A DNA stretch of 64,000 nucleotides from Bacteriovorax sp. Seq25_V (GTDB taxonomy: Bacteria; Bdellovibrionota; Bacteriovoracia; Bacteriovoracales; Bacteriovoracaceae). The stretch's first letter is position 1, and each line of letters opens with the position of its first letter. Made by a program: the position numbers and the translations under genes. This document shows, in pieces, positions 34,458 to 42,597 of the stretch. The notes under the pieces are model-generated. The model saw only the letters and a program-made list of their open reading frames with translations. It was not told the origin of the DNA and ran no database searches. Location: NCBI RefSeq assembly GCF_000447795.1, contig NZ_AUNI01000014.1:1-64000 (forward strand). The letters run 5' to 3'.

Positions 34458-35585
34458 ATGAGCTTAAAAACACTTAAAAATGACTATTTAGTCAGTATCA
34501 ACGAGGATATTGATAAACTTCAATCACTTTTTTTAAAGTCTAAAATCTCAGCTGAAGAGGAAAGTTGTATTTTTAGAATTATCCACTCAATAAAAGGAAG
34601 TGGAGCAACTTACGACTTTTACATGCTTAGTACAATCGCTCACCAACTCGAAGACTTCCTCGCTAATAATAATTTTAAAAGCCTTACTGAAGACGAGAAA
34701 GACTGTCTCTTAAAATTCATAGATATCCTCACTCTAGTTATTAATGATTATTCCAAGAACGATACAAAGAACTTTGATCATTACCTCAATGTACTTTCTA
34801 ATATTCAGCAACTAGAGGCTTCCAAACAAGAATACTATGGAGGAAAGATTCTCGTAGTGGATGCGACAACGACGATGGGAAATCTTTTAAAGAGAACTCT
34901 TGAGGAAAAGGGCTATCAGTGTAGTATCTCAAAGAATGGACTGAGTGCTTTTAACCGCTTAGTAAATGAAAAATACGATGCCGTCTTTACAAGTTTAAAC
35001 CTTGAAATTCTTGACGGTGTTTCATTAACATCAGCACTTAAATCAACAAGTAATATAAATTCAAATATTCCAGTTGCCGTCATCTCAGCATCAACAAATA
35101 TTGAGTCACGCTTTCCTGTTCACTCAAGGCCGGATTATATAATAAGTAAGGATGATAATCTGATTGAATCAATAAATAATACCCTAGAAAAGATTTTCAC
35201 CGAATCACATCTGACTTCAAAACAAGATGGGCCAGAGAGAATTCTCTATGTTGAAGATGATCCAAAAATGCAGAAGCTTTTCAAACTATCGATCCAAAAA
35301 ACTGAAGGTGTGGAAGTCGAAATAGCGACAGATAAAAAGTCTGCAATTGAAAAATGCAAACAATTCAAGCCTGATATAATAATTCTTGATCAGTATCTAA
35401 AAAATGAAAAAGGCGAAGATATTTTTATAGAGCTACTCGATTTTAATATCCCAATTATTTTCCTAACAGGGTCAGAAGGTTCGATTGATGTTGAGAAACT
35501 AAAAAATCACAGTGAGTTCAAAGGAATTATCACAAAGCCTTTTAGGCCCGCAGCGATTTATAATCAGATCTGCCAGTTCATTTAG
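34458..35585 (+). CDS. HPt-REC-REC phosphorelay protein
   Basis: 375 residues: a histidine-phosphotransfer domain (His43 in IHSIKGSGA), then two receiver domains. The first receiver (about 128-250) is degenerate: at the phospho-acceptor position the sequence is FTSLNLE, without aspartate, and its acidic pocket is reduced to VVDATT. The second (about 262-375) is normal, with VEDDPK, ILDQYL and TKPFRP. It may pass phosphate from the second receiver to HPt or act as a sink. No kinase adjacent. Confidence 0.85.
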   Translation: MSLKTLKNDYLVSINEDIDKLQSLFLKSKISAEEESCIFRIIHSIKGSGATYDFYMLSTIAHQLEDFLANNNFKSLTEDEKDCLLKFIDILTLVINDYSKNDTKNFDHYLNVLSNIQQLEASKQEYYGGKILVVDATTTMGNLLKRTLEEKGYQCSISKNGLSAFNRLVNEKYDAVFTSLNLEILDGVSLTSALKSTSNINSNIPVAVISASTNIESRFPVHSRPDYIISKDDNLIESINNTLEKIFTESHLTSKQDGPERILYVEDDPKMQKLFKLSIQKTEGVEVEIATDKKSAIEKCKQFKPDIIILDQYLKNEKGEDIFIELLDFNIPIIFLTGSEGSIDVEKLKNHSEFKGIITKPFRPAAIYNQICQFI

Positions 35586-35612
35586 AGCTGGCCCAATCAG
35601 CAAATTTATTCA

Positions 35613-37043
35613 CTAGAAGAAACCACCCCACTGGCCACCTTTCTTCTTTTTCTTTTTTGGTTTTTGCATACCAGGAAGTCCAGGCATTCCACCCATCCCA
35701 GGCATACCTGGCATTCCCATTCCAGGCATTCCACCTTTCATCATCTGCATCATTCCACCCATCATTTTTTCCATCTGACGGAACTTTGAAATAAAATCTC
35801 TCACCTGAGCTTCAGTTGTTCCTGAACCTTTTGAGATACGAGCAATACGTGACTCTTTTATTAGTTTGTAATCATCTCTCTCTGAATTTGTCATTGAGTT
35901 GATGATAACTCTCATTCTCTTCATTTCATCTTCAGCAGGAGAAAGATCACCCACCTGCTTGAGAACTCCACCCATACCAGGAATCATCTTCATGATACTT
36001 GCCATTGAACCGAGATTTTTCATCATGTCCATTTGCTTCATGAAATCATTTACAGTGAACTTACCCTTTTCAAGGTTCTTCATCATTGATTCAGCATCTT
36101 TCTCATCAATAACTTTTTCAGCTTTTTCAACAAGTGAAAGAACATCCCCCATATCAAGAATACGTCCAGCAAGACGATCTGGGTGGAAGAGTTCAAGATC
36201 CTTCATCTTCTCACCTGTTGAGATGAACTTAATTGGAACACCTGTTACGTGCTTAATTGATAGGGCTGCCCCACCACGAGCATCAGAATCCATTTTAGAG
36301 AGAACAACACCTGTTAGCTCTACCGTATCGTGGAAACTCTTCGCAACGTTTACCGCTTCTTGCCCAGTCATTGCGTCAGCAACAAGGAGAACTTCTGGTT
36401 CATAATTATTTAGTGATTGTCTCACCTCTTTAATTTGCCCCATCAGTTCTTCATCAACATGAAGACGTCCAGCAGTATCAATGATAACGATATCCTTACC
36501 GTTTTCTTTTGCATATTTCATCGCATCAGCTGCGATATCTTTTGGGTGCTTCCCAAGATCACTATCAAAGTAATCCATATCCATACTCTTTGCCAGAGTA
36601 ATTAACTGATCCTTCGCCGCTGGTCTAAAAGTATCAGCAGGAACGAGAAGAACATTTTTCTTTTGCCCACGAAGGTGAAGTGAAAGCTTTCCAGAGAAAG
36701 TCGTCTTCCCTTGTCCGTTAAGACCAACAATCAGAATTGGAAATGGCGCCGGCTTATCGATATTAAGTTCTGAATTCTTATCACCCATTACTGCTGATAA
36801 TTCATCGTGAACGATTTTGACAAATTGCTCACCAGGATTAACTCCAGAGATAACTTTTTCACCGATCGCTTTTTCTTTAACGTTTGCAATAAAGTTTTTT
36901 ACAACTTTAAAGTTAACATCAGCTTCAAGAAGCGCTGTCTTTACAAGCTTTAGCGTTTCTTCAATATTGTCCTCAGAGATCTTTCCCTTACCTGAGATAT
37001 TTTTGAATGCTTCTGAAAATTTATCACTCAACGTATCAAACAT
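35613..37043 (-). CDS. ffh: Signal recognition particle protein Ffh
   Basis: GTPase of the signal recognition particle, targeting nascent membrane proteins to the translocon. Seen: the NG domain with VGLNGQGKTTFSGKL (P-loop), IDTAGRLHVDEEL, TGVVLSKMDSDARGGAALS, and the methionine-rich M domain from about residue 310. The C terminus is a repetitive Met-Gly-Pro tail followed by a lysine-rich end, longer than in E. coli. 476 residues. No 4.5S RNA gene was seen nearby. Confidence 0.97.
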   Translation of the reverse strand: MFDTLSDKFSEAFKNISGKGKISEDNIEETLKLVKTALLEADVNFKVVKNFIANVKEKAIGEKVISGVNPGEQFVKIVHDELSAVMGDKNSELNIDKPAPFPILIVGLNGQGKTTFSGKLSLHLRGQKKNVLLVPADTFRPAAKDQLITLAKSMDMDYFDSDLGKHPKDIAADAMKYAKENGKDIVIIDTAGRLHVDEELMGQIKEVRQSLNNYEPEVLLVADAMTGQEAVNVAKSFHDTVELTGVVLSKMDSDARGGAALSIKHVTGVPIKFISTGEKMKDLELFHPDRLAGRILDMGDVLSLVEKAEKVIDEKDAESMMKNLEKGKFTVNDFMKQMDMMKNLGSMASIMKMIPGMGGVLKQVGDLSPAEDEMKRMRVIINSMTNSERDDYKLIKESRIARISKGSGTTEAQVRDFISKFRQMEKMMGGMMQMMKGGMPGMGMPGMPGMGGMPGLPGMQKPKKKKKKGGQWGGFF

Positions 37044-37075
37044 TTCTAATCCTCTTCATATTTATCTTCTATTTT

Positions 37076-37750
37076 TTAATTTTGTAGCAATTTTTCTATT
37101 AGTTTTACGCAATCCTTAGGCGTTTTTGCAAGTCCCTCTGGGCCATATGGAAGCAAATACTCCTCAATCTGACTCGACGCCCAACATGCAGCAATAGATT
37201 TACAGCCGAAGTTCTTGGCCCCGACAATATCTGCCGAGCTATCCCCGATCATAATGACCTTTGATTTATCAACATCACCGACCATTTCACGCAGTCCCGT
37301 AGGATTCGGCTTCGGGTCACAATCATCAAGACAACGAAACTCTAAGAAAAACTTCGCCACACCAAGCTCTTTTAAAATTGATAGTGTTGAGCGGCGATCG
37401 CGAGCTGTCCAGACATAGAGTTGGTAGTTTTGCGCAGCAAGCTCCATCACGAGCTGCTTAATTTGTGGAAAGAGTCTAAAACCATTTCCCTTCGTTTCAG
37501 CAAATTCCTTCCAAAGATTGATAAGACGATTCTTTAGAACCTCATCGACTTTTGGATCAAGTCCAAAGTTAAGAGCAATCTGATAAACATCTGAACTATA
37601 TTTTGATATAGCCTCATCAAGAGTGATTTCACGAGCAAGCTCCTTGCCCATTACATACTGAACTCCTTCATAAAGAGCATGAATTGACGAGATTAGTGTT
37701 CCATCACAGTCAAAAACAATATGGCCTTTTGGATTTTCAATATATGTCAT
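37076..37750 (-). CDS. HAD-superfamily hydrolase (phosphoglycolate-phosphatase-like)
   Basis: 224 residues with the HAD motifs: FDCDGTLIS (nucleophile Asp and acid), VWTARDR (motif II variant), KPNPTGL (motif III lysine) and MIGDSSADI (motif IV). Cap-type insertion between motifs I and II as in phosphoglycolate phosphatases. The start is the ATG at 37748-37750 with GAGGAAG upstream; the longer frame would overlap the divergent dus gene. Substrate not determinable. Lies 32 bp after ffh in transcription order inverse (upstream of it), so it is first in a possible HAD-ffh operon. Confidence 0.85.
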   Translation of the reverse strand: MTYIENPKGHIVFDCDGTLISSIHALYEGVQYVMGKELAREITLDEAISKYSSDVYQIALNFGLDPKVDEVLKNRLINLWKEFAETKGNGFRLFPQIKQLVMELAAQNYQLYVWTARDRRSTLSILKELGVAKFFLEFRCLDDCDPKPNPTGLREMVGDVDKSKVIMIGDSSADIVGAKNFGCKSIAACWASSQIEEYLLPYGPEGLAKTPKDCVKLIEKLLQN

Positions 37751-37806
37751 AGTAATTTCTTCCTCGCCATATTGACTGAAGTTAAGCTCACTGATAAATA
37801 ACGGTA

Positions 37807-38904
37807 ATGACAAACTATCGCACTTTTTCACCATCTCTTCAACACAAGATTGACACTCTCAAAGCACGTCGCGAGAGTATTCAACTTGGCTCAATAGGCT
37901 TTGACTCGCCACTTTTACTCGCTCCTATGTCGAGTATTTGTACTGCTCCATATCGCTTATTGATGGAGCAACTTGGGGCAGGCGGAACGGTTAGTGAGCT
38001 CGTTTCTTGTCATGGAATTAATTACAAGAACGATAAGACAATAAAAATGCTCGAGATTCACCCTCTCGAGAAAAATATAGGCCTTCAACTTTTTGGAGAA
38101 GATCCACAAGCAATGGCCGATGCCGCAAAATTTGCTCAAGACTGCAATCCAGATACTCCGACAAAATTTGTGGATATCAATATGGGTTGCCCAGTTAGAA
38201 AAGTTGTTAGTAAAGGTGGAGGCTCTGCTCTTTTAAAAGAACCTGTAAAACTTGGAAAATTCTTTTCAACTATTAAGAAGGAATTAAACATCCCTCTGAC
38301 AATTAAAATTAGAACTGGCTGGGATAGTGATTCTATCAATGCACCAGAAGTTATTCATATCGCTAAAGAAGAAGGAATTGAGTTTGTTGCGATCCATGGA
38401 AGAACAAGAACTCAAGGTTACTCAGGGCTCGCCAGCTGGGAACTCCTCGAAGATATCGCGAAATTAAAAATACTGCCGATGATTGGAAACGGAGATCTTC
38501 ACTCTTCTTATATGGTTAAAGAACGTATGAAGCAAACAGACTGTCAAGCATTGATGCTTGGCCGTGGCCCACTTCGTGATCCATTTATCTTCCTTGATAG
38601 TTACAAAACAGATGAAGATAACTTCCACTTCACTCCGACTGATCATCTCGAAGTTATTGAAAGGTTTCATGAGTACCTTGAAGACTACTGCGACAGAGAG
38701 AGAACAATTCTTATTACTCTTAGAAAGAATATCGTGTGGATGGTTGCAGGTTATCCAAATGTAACTCACTTTAGAAATGCCATGTTCCGTGCTGCAGACA
38801 TTAAAGAAACAATGGCAATCACAAAAGAATTTCTAACTGAGCTTGGGGAATCGAAAAAACAAATCGATCACACACAAACCTTCATGGCCGGTGGGCACGG
38901 TTAG
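37807..38904 (+). CDS. tRNA-dihydrouridine synthase family protein (second copy)
   Basis: 365 residues. Seen: LLLAPMSSICTAPYR, FVDINMGCPVRKVVSKGGGSALL (catalytic Cys in GCPVRK), IKIRTGWD, VAIHGRTRTQGYSG, IGNGDLHS and ALMLGRGPLRDPFIF. The pattern is closer to DusB than is that of the gene at 31841, by GSAL and RTRTQGYSG. FMN-dependent uridine reduction in tRNA. Divergent from the HAD gene; no near downstream partner. Confidence 0.93.
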   Translation: MTNYRTFSPSLQHKIDTLKARRESIQLGSIGFDSPLLLAPMSSICTAPYRLLMEQLGAGGTVSELVSCHGINYKNDKTIKMLEIHPLEKNIGLQLFGEDPQAMADAAKFAQDCNPDTPTKFVDINMGCPVRKVVSKGGGSALLKEPVKLGKFFSTIKKELNIPLTIKIRTGWDSDSINAPEVIHIAKEEGIEFVAIHGRTRTQGYSGLASWELLEDIAKLKILPMIGNGDLHSSYMVKERMKQTDCQALMLGRGPLRDPFIFLDSYKTDEDNFHFTPTDHLEVIERFHEYLEDYCDRERTILITLRKNIVWMVAGYPNVTHFRNAMFRAADIKETMAITKEFLTELGESKKQIDHTQTFMAGGHG

Positions 38905-38980
38905 AAATCGACAAATATTTTTGGCGCTCCAAATTTTCACTTAGTTATATTATTTTCTATGCTAAGTCATTGAATTTAAA

Positions 38981-38998
38981 TCTTATTTATAAATAAGA
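38981..38998. repeat. Perfect 18-bp palindrome upstream of the 768-aa secreted protein gene
   Basis: TCTTATTTATAAATAAGA reads the same on both strands. No T-run follows on the plus strand, so it is not a typical terminator for the dus gene; it lies about 50 bp upstream of the next gene and could be an operator. All A/T except its ends, so chance is possible. Confidence 0.35.
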
Positions 38999-39049
38999 AA
39001 CTAAAGAAAAAAAAGAAGTGTCCGATATTTATACTCAGAGATTAAAATA

Positions 39050-41356
39050 GTGAGTATGAAGATGACGAACAAACGAAATTCAAAAAAAATTCACGCACTT
39101 TTCTTGGGGCTTGTTTTAGTTATTAATAGCAACTCACTTGCATATCAATGTGCTGACAAGAAAAAAGAATTAAAAGAGATAGATGCTCGTCAAAAAGAAC
39201 TCCTAGATAAAAAGAACCCTGGTTCTACAAAAAACTTAGATGAACTACTCACTGATATTGATAAGCTCAATGCTGAAAGAGTCGGACTTCTAGCGCTAAT
39301 GCGTATTAAAGACGATTACAATGATTCTCGGGCAGCATTGGAAAAACTTAATGCCCAGGAGTTCTTATCAAATAATGCCATCGCTTTTCTTAATGATTTA
39401 AGTAATCATATTAAATCAGTTGCTCACCACAATCTTATTATCAATACGATGAACACGCTCTCTCCAGAGCAGATCGTAAATACAAATGCTTCAGACGATA
39501 AATCCATCCTTTTGCAACAAACAGAAAAAATGAATAAGGATGCTTGGCGGATCACACAGACAGTAAAGAAATCGCTGGGACTAAGTGAGGGAAGTTTATT
39601 TGACTACATGAAAGATTGCGCAAAAGACAAAGCTAAAAAATCTATTCACTGCGATCAATTCCAAAAGAACCTCACGAAACTTAGAGATATTGGGAATCGT
39701 TACGGAGACCCTACTTTTCTTGAAAGCTCAAAGAAAGTTATCGACAACTACGGTAAGCTATTGACTATATCAATGAATACAGAGGGAAAATCTCAAAGCG
39801 ATAATGAAGATCAGTTCTATAAAGCAATTCAAGAGCATAAAAGTACTCTACGAGATGTTGATCTTCTAGGAGGTGCTGATATTTTTGGGCTAAATAGACA
39901 CCAAAATGATATCAACGAAGTAGAACTCGCAAAAATCGATCGCCTTCTTGAATACTTTGAAAATGTTCACAGCAATTCAGAGGGAAGAGATACAGCATCA
40001 AATAAGATCGAGTATCAACTTGATTCTACTTTAAATAAGAATAGAAAATCTTTACGCGACAGTGTTGATCTCATCAGAACCTCATTAATCAATATTAAAA
40101 GTAAATGTGATATTTTAAAGACGACATCTTGTGGTGATGACACCGACAGTTCAAATCTAAACCTAAATCGAAAAACACTAACAGACGAACTAATCAGTCT
40201 CAATAAGGCTTTTGCACCTTACAACACAATGGTTAACAAAGATGGTTCACCATACAAAGGAGAGAATTCTCTTCCTCAACTCGATGGAAAAACAATTTTC
40301 AATCCAGAGGTTGCTGATACTCGCAAAAAATATATCGATTTATTGGAAAGTGCATTTACTAAATCAAAAATTGATAATGCTTCTTTTGATAATGTTATAA
40401 GTACAACTTCAGACCCTAATCTAAAACACTGTGGAAAGATGAAAGCAGTCTTTCTTGGTATCGACAAACTCAATAACTTTATCAAACATGATGAAGACGT
40501 GGATACGATAAGAAAATGCCAACTAGGAATATCATCTCTAAATCTTGGAGCAAAAGAAACAGAACTGCAAAGACAAATTAGTGCTAAATCAGCTCAAGTT
40601 CAAAGAATTATTCAAGACACTGATTTTAAAAATCTCGAGATTTTAAAATCAATTCTTTATACAGATTATTACAAGAAGTGTACTAATGAAGATGATATTG
40701 AAAACATGGCAATTAAGGGAACATGCTCTGAGGGATTTATCAATTCACATACAACACAAATCGATATTTTAAAAGATGACTACAACGAAATTAATGATGA
40801 GATAATTACAAGAAATTACCTTAGATATCTAGACATCAACGATCGCGGATCCCTATTCAAAGACCCTAGTCAATGGAATGCAATCTTAAAAGGTCAATGT
40901 GCAGGATATGGAGAAGCAAGGCGACAGTTATCATCAAGCTCTGAGCAATGTGGATTTAAATCTTCTTGTAGTGCTTGTGAAGCCGTTTACAATCTTGGAA
41001 AATCAGCAATTGCTGCTAAAATGTCAGAAGAACTTTCAAATCTACCAATGCACGTCTACCGCGAGTACGATCCCAAGACAGGAACAATGCTAAATAAGCG
41101 CCACCCTATTAAATCAATGGTTGCTCATACCATGATGTATGCAGCCAGAAGAATTCCACAAATTGGTGCGCCATTTATTCAGTGGCAGCAATTTAGAGGT
41201 CAAGCACTTCAAATGCAATACTCAGCACTTCATAGTAAGCAAATGTACACTTGGAATAAGCAGTATAGAGCACAGGCTTACAAAGCCTATGATCTTACAA
41301 ATCCAAACCTTTTTAATCCATACTCAAGAAGCTTTACACCAGGTTACTCATTCTAA
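39050..41356 (+). CDS. Large secreted helical protein of unknown function
   Basis: 768 residues. Basic start, then a signal peptide (HALFLGLVLVINSNSLA, cut before YQC). The mature chain is helix- and lysine/aspartate-rich, with heptad-like stretches (ELKEIDARQKELLDK) and scattered cysteines, including CGFKSSCSACEAV near residue 640. The C-terminal ~60 residues are rich in Tyr, Gln and Met. No known domain. The frame opens at a GTG (39050), but in-frame ATGs at 39056 and 39062 are alternatives; none has a strong Shine-Dalgarno. The stop codon sits exactly at the edge of the IS element, so the original C terminus may have been longer. Confidence 0.75.
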   Translation: MSMKMTNKRNSKKIHALFLGLVLVINSNSLAYQCADKKKELKEIDARQKELLDKKNPGSTKNLDELLTDIDKLNAERVGLLALMRIKDDYNDSRAALEKLNAQEFLSNNAIAFLNDLSNHIKSVAHHNLIINTMNTLSPEQIVNTNASDDKSILLQQTEKMNKDAWRITQTVKKSLGLSEGSLFDYMKDCAKDKAKKSIHCDQFQKNLTKLRDIGNRYGDPTFLESSKKVIDNYGKLLTISMNTEGKSQSDNEDQFYKAIQEHKSTLRDVDLLGGADIFGLNRHQNDINEVELAKIDRLLEYFENVHSNSEGRDTASNKIEYQLDSTLNKNRKSLRDSVDLIRTSLINIKSKCDILKTTSCGDDTDSSNLNLNRKTLTDELISLNKAFAPYNTMVNKDGSPYKGENSLPQLDGKTIFNPEVADTRKKYIDLLESAFTKSKIDNASFDNVISTTSDPNLKHCGKMKAVFLGIDKLNNFIKHDEDVDTIRKCQLGISSLNLGAKETELQRQISAKSAQVQRIIQDTDFKNLEILKSILYTDYYKKCTNEDDIENMAIKGTCSEGFINSHTTQIDILKDDYNEINDEIITRNYLRYLDINDRGSLFKDPSQWNAILKGQCAGYGEARRQLSSSSEQCGFKSSCSACEAVYNLGKSAIAAKMSEELSNLPMHVYREYDPKTGTMLNKRHPIKSMVAHTMMYAARRIPQIGAPFIQWQQFRGQALQMQYSALHSKQMYTWNKQYRAQAYKAYDLTNPNLFNPYSRSFTPGYSF

Positions 41357-42393
41357 ACTGCTAAACTAGACTGGGGTTACTTTTTGATCAACAGACTTGC
41401 AATTTTAGATTTTGAGTAAAAACCAGACTAGTAATTACAGTAACTTGCTAAGACTCATCCTAAACGAATCTTGCATATTACAGGTCATGATATATAACTG
41501 CCCAAATTATAACTGTAATTCATCCACCAAAAATAAATTTGTAAAAAAAGATGGGTTCTATTTTCGAAGAGATGACTCTCGAAAAATCCAGCGTTTTGCC
41601 TGTAAAAATTGCGGAAAGAAGTTTTCCCGCTCGACCTTTTCATTAGAGAAAAATCAGAAAAAAAGAAGAATCAACTACAGAATATTTCAGCTCATGACAG
41701 GGCGATACTCGATGAGAAAGACATCAAGAGACTTAAATATAAGTTATCAAACAGTACAAAGAAAAATGATTTTTCTTGCAAAGAAGTCACAACAAAAGCA
41801 AAAGCGGTATCTTAAAAGTTTAGAAAAGAAAAAAATTAAATCGCTGCAGTTTGACGATCTCGTCACAATCGAGCATACAAAAATGAAACCGCTATCAATA
41901 TCAGTTGCTGTCGACAAGGATTCTCGAAGAATCCTAGGAGCAAGGGTTTCAAGGCTTCCGGCAAATGGTCCACTGGCAGATAAATCTCGAAAAAAGTATG
42001 GTTATCGGAAAAGTAATCATAAAAAAGAACTTAATAATTTACTCAAAACTATTTCAAAATCAGTCGCTCCAAACGCATTAATTGAAACCGATGAGCATGC
42101 ACTCTACCCTAAATATGTAAAAAAATATTTTCCTAAATCAACTCACAAGCAGTACAAAAGTATACGTGGTTGCGTTGCCGGACAGGGAGAATTGAAGAAG
42201 GCCAGATTTGATCCACTTTTTAAGATCAATCATACTCTTGCAATGTTTAGAGCATCAATCAATAGACTTATTAGAAGAAGCTGGTGTACGACAAAGAGAA
42301 TCGACATGCTTCAGAATCATGTCGATATCTTTATCGCATATTTTAATTTTTACTATTTGAGACCTAAACCAGCCCCACACTAAGTTAGCAGTT
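41356..42393 (+). mobile_element. IS1-like insertion sequence, about 1.04 kb
   Basis: One transposase gene bounded by imperfect terminal inverted repeats: from 41356 AACTGCTAAACTAGACTGGGG, and inverted from 42393 AACTGCTAACTTAGTGTGGGG, identical at 16 of 21 positions. The transposase stop codon lies inside the right repeat. No target-site duplication is visible directly outside the repeats, so the element may be old or not duplicate its target. It is inserted between the 768-aa secreted protein and the cysteine-rich lipoprotein gene. The same end pattern (AACTGCT-N9-TGGGG) bounds the small element at 6130-6285. Confidence 0.8.
41487..42383 (+). CDS. IS1-like transposase
   Basis: 298 residues from the ATG at 41487. 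N-terminal zinc ribbon (CPNYNC ... CKNCGKKF), a helix-turn-helix (MRKTSRDLNISYQTVQRKM) and a DDE-type catalytic region: FDDLVTIEHTK (first Asp), ALIETDEHALYPKY (second acidic pair), and a C-terminal NHTLAMFRASINRLIRRSW segment characteristic of this group. The layout parallels IS1 InsA-InsB in a single frame. The longer frame from a TTG at 41412 adds 25 residues before the zinc ribbon that look non-conserved. Intact, so possibly active. Confidence 0.85.
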   Translation: MIYNCPNYNCNSSTKNKFVKKDGFYFRRDDSRKIQRFACKNCGKKFSRSTFSLEKNQKKRRINYRIFQLMTGRYSMRKTSRDLNISYQTVQRKMIFLAKKSQQKQKRYLKSLEKKKIKSLQFDDLVTIEHTKMKPLSISVAVDKDSRRILGARVSRLPANGPLADKSRKKYGYRKSNHKKELNNLLKTISKSVAPNALIETDEHALYPKYVKKYFPKSTHKQYKSIRGCVAGQGELKKARFDPLFKINHTLAMFRASINRLIRRSWCTTKRIDMLQNHVDIFIAYFNFYYLRPKPAPH

Positions 42394-42460
42394 GCCAATA
42401 ATTATAGGGATCAAGTGTGAAAATCAATAAGCTATTCCCTTAAAAAAACGTCCCCAAAAC

Positions 42461-42543
42461 TCAGTAATTTCAAACACTTAACTCTTTTGCTAGGTAATTC
42501 TTGACCTTAAGATTCCATTCATCAATTAGAATTAAATTACTGA
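42461..42543. repeat. 10-bp inverted repeat spanning the promoter region of the giant lipoprotein gene
   Basis: TCAGTAATTT (42461-42470) and AAATTACTGA (42534-42543) are perfect inverted copies separated by 63 bp. Between them lies a -35-like TTGACC (42501-42506) about 95 bp before the gene start. This could be a two-site operator or chance; nothing else is seen in the 42394-42597 gap. Confidence 0.3.
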
Positions 42544-42597
42544 TTTTACAAACCGAAAAGAGAGTTGAAGACGTGTAGTAGTAGAAAGAGAAAATTA

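Noticed and set aside
36417-37119. Plus-strand frames across ffh
   Set aside because: Shadows of the ffh reading frame; ffh is intact with all SRP54 motifs.
39019-39027. TGTCCGATA upstream of the 768-aa gene and its inverse TATCGGACA at about 57858
   Set aside because: A 9-bp match in 64 kb is expected by chance and the contexts differ (one is far from any start).
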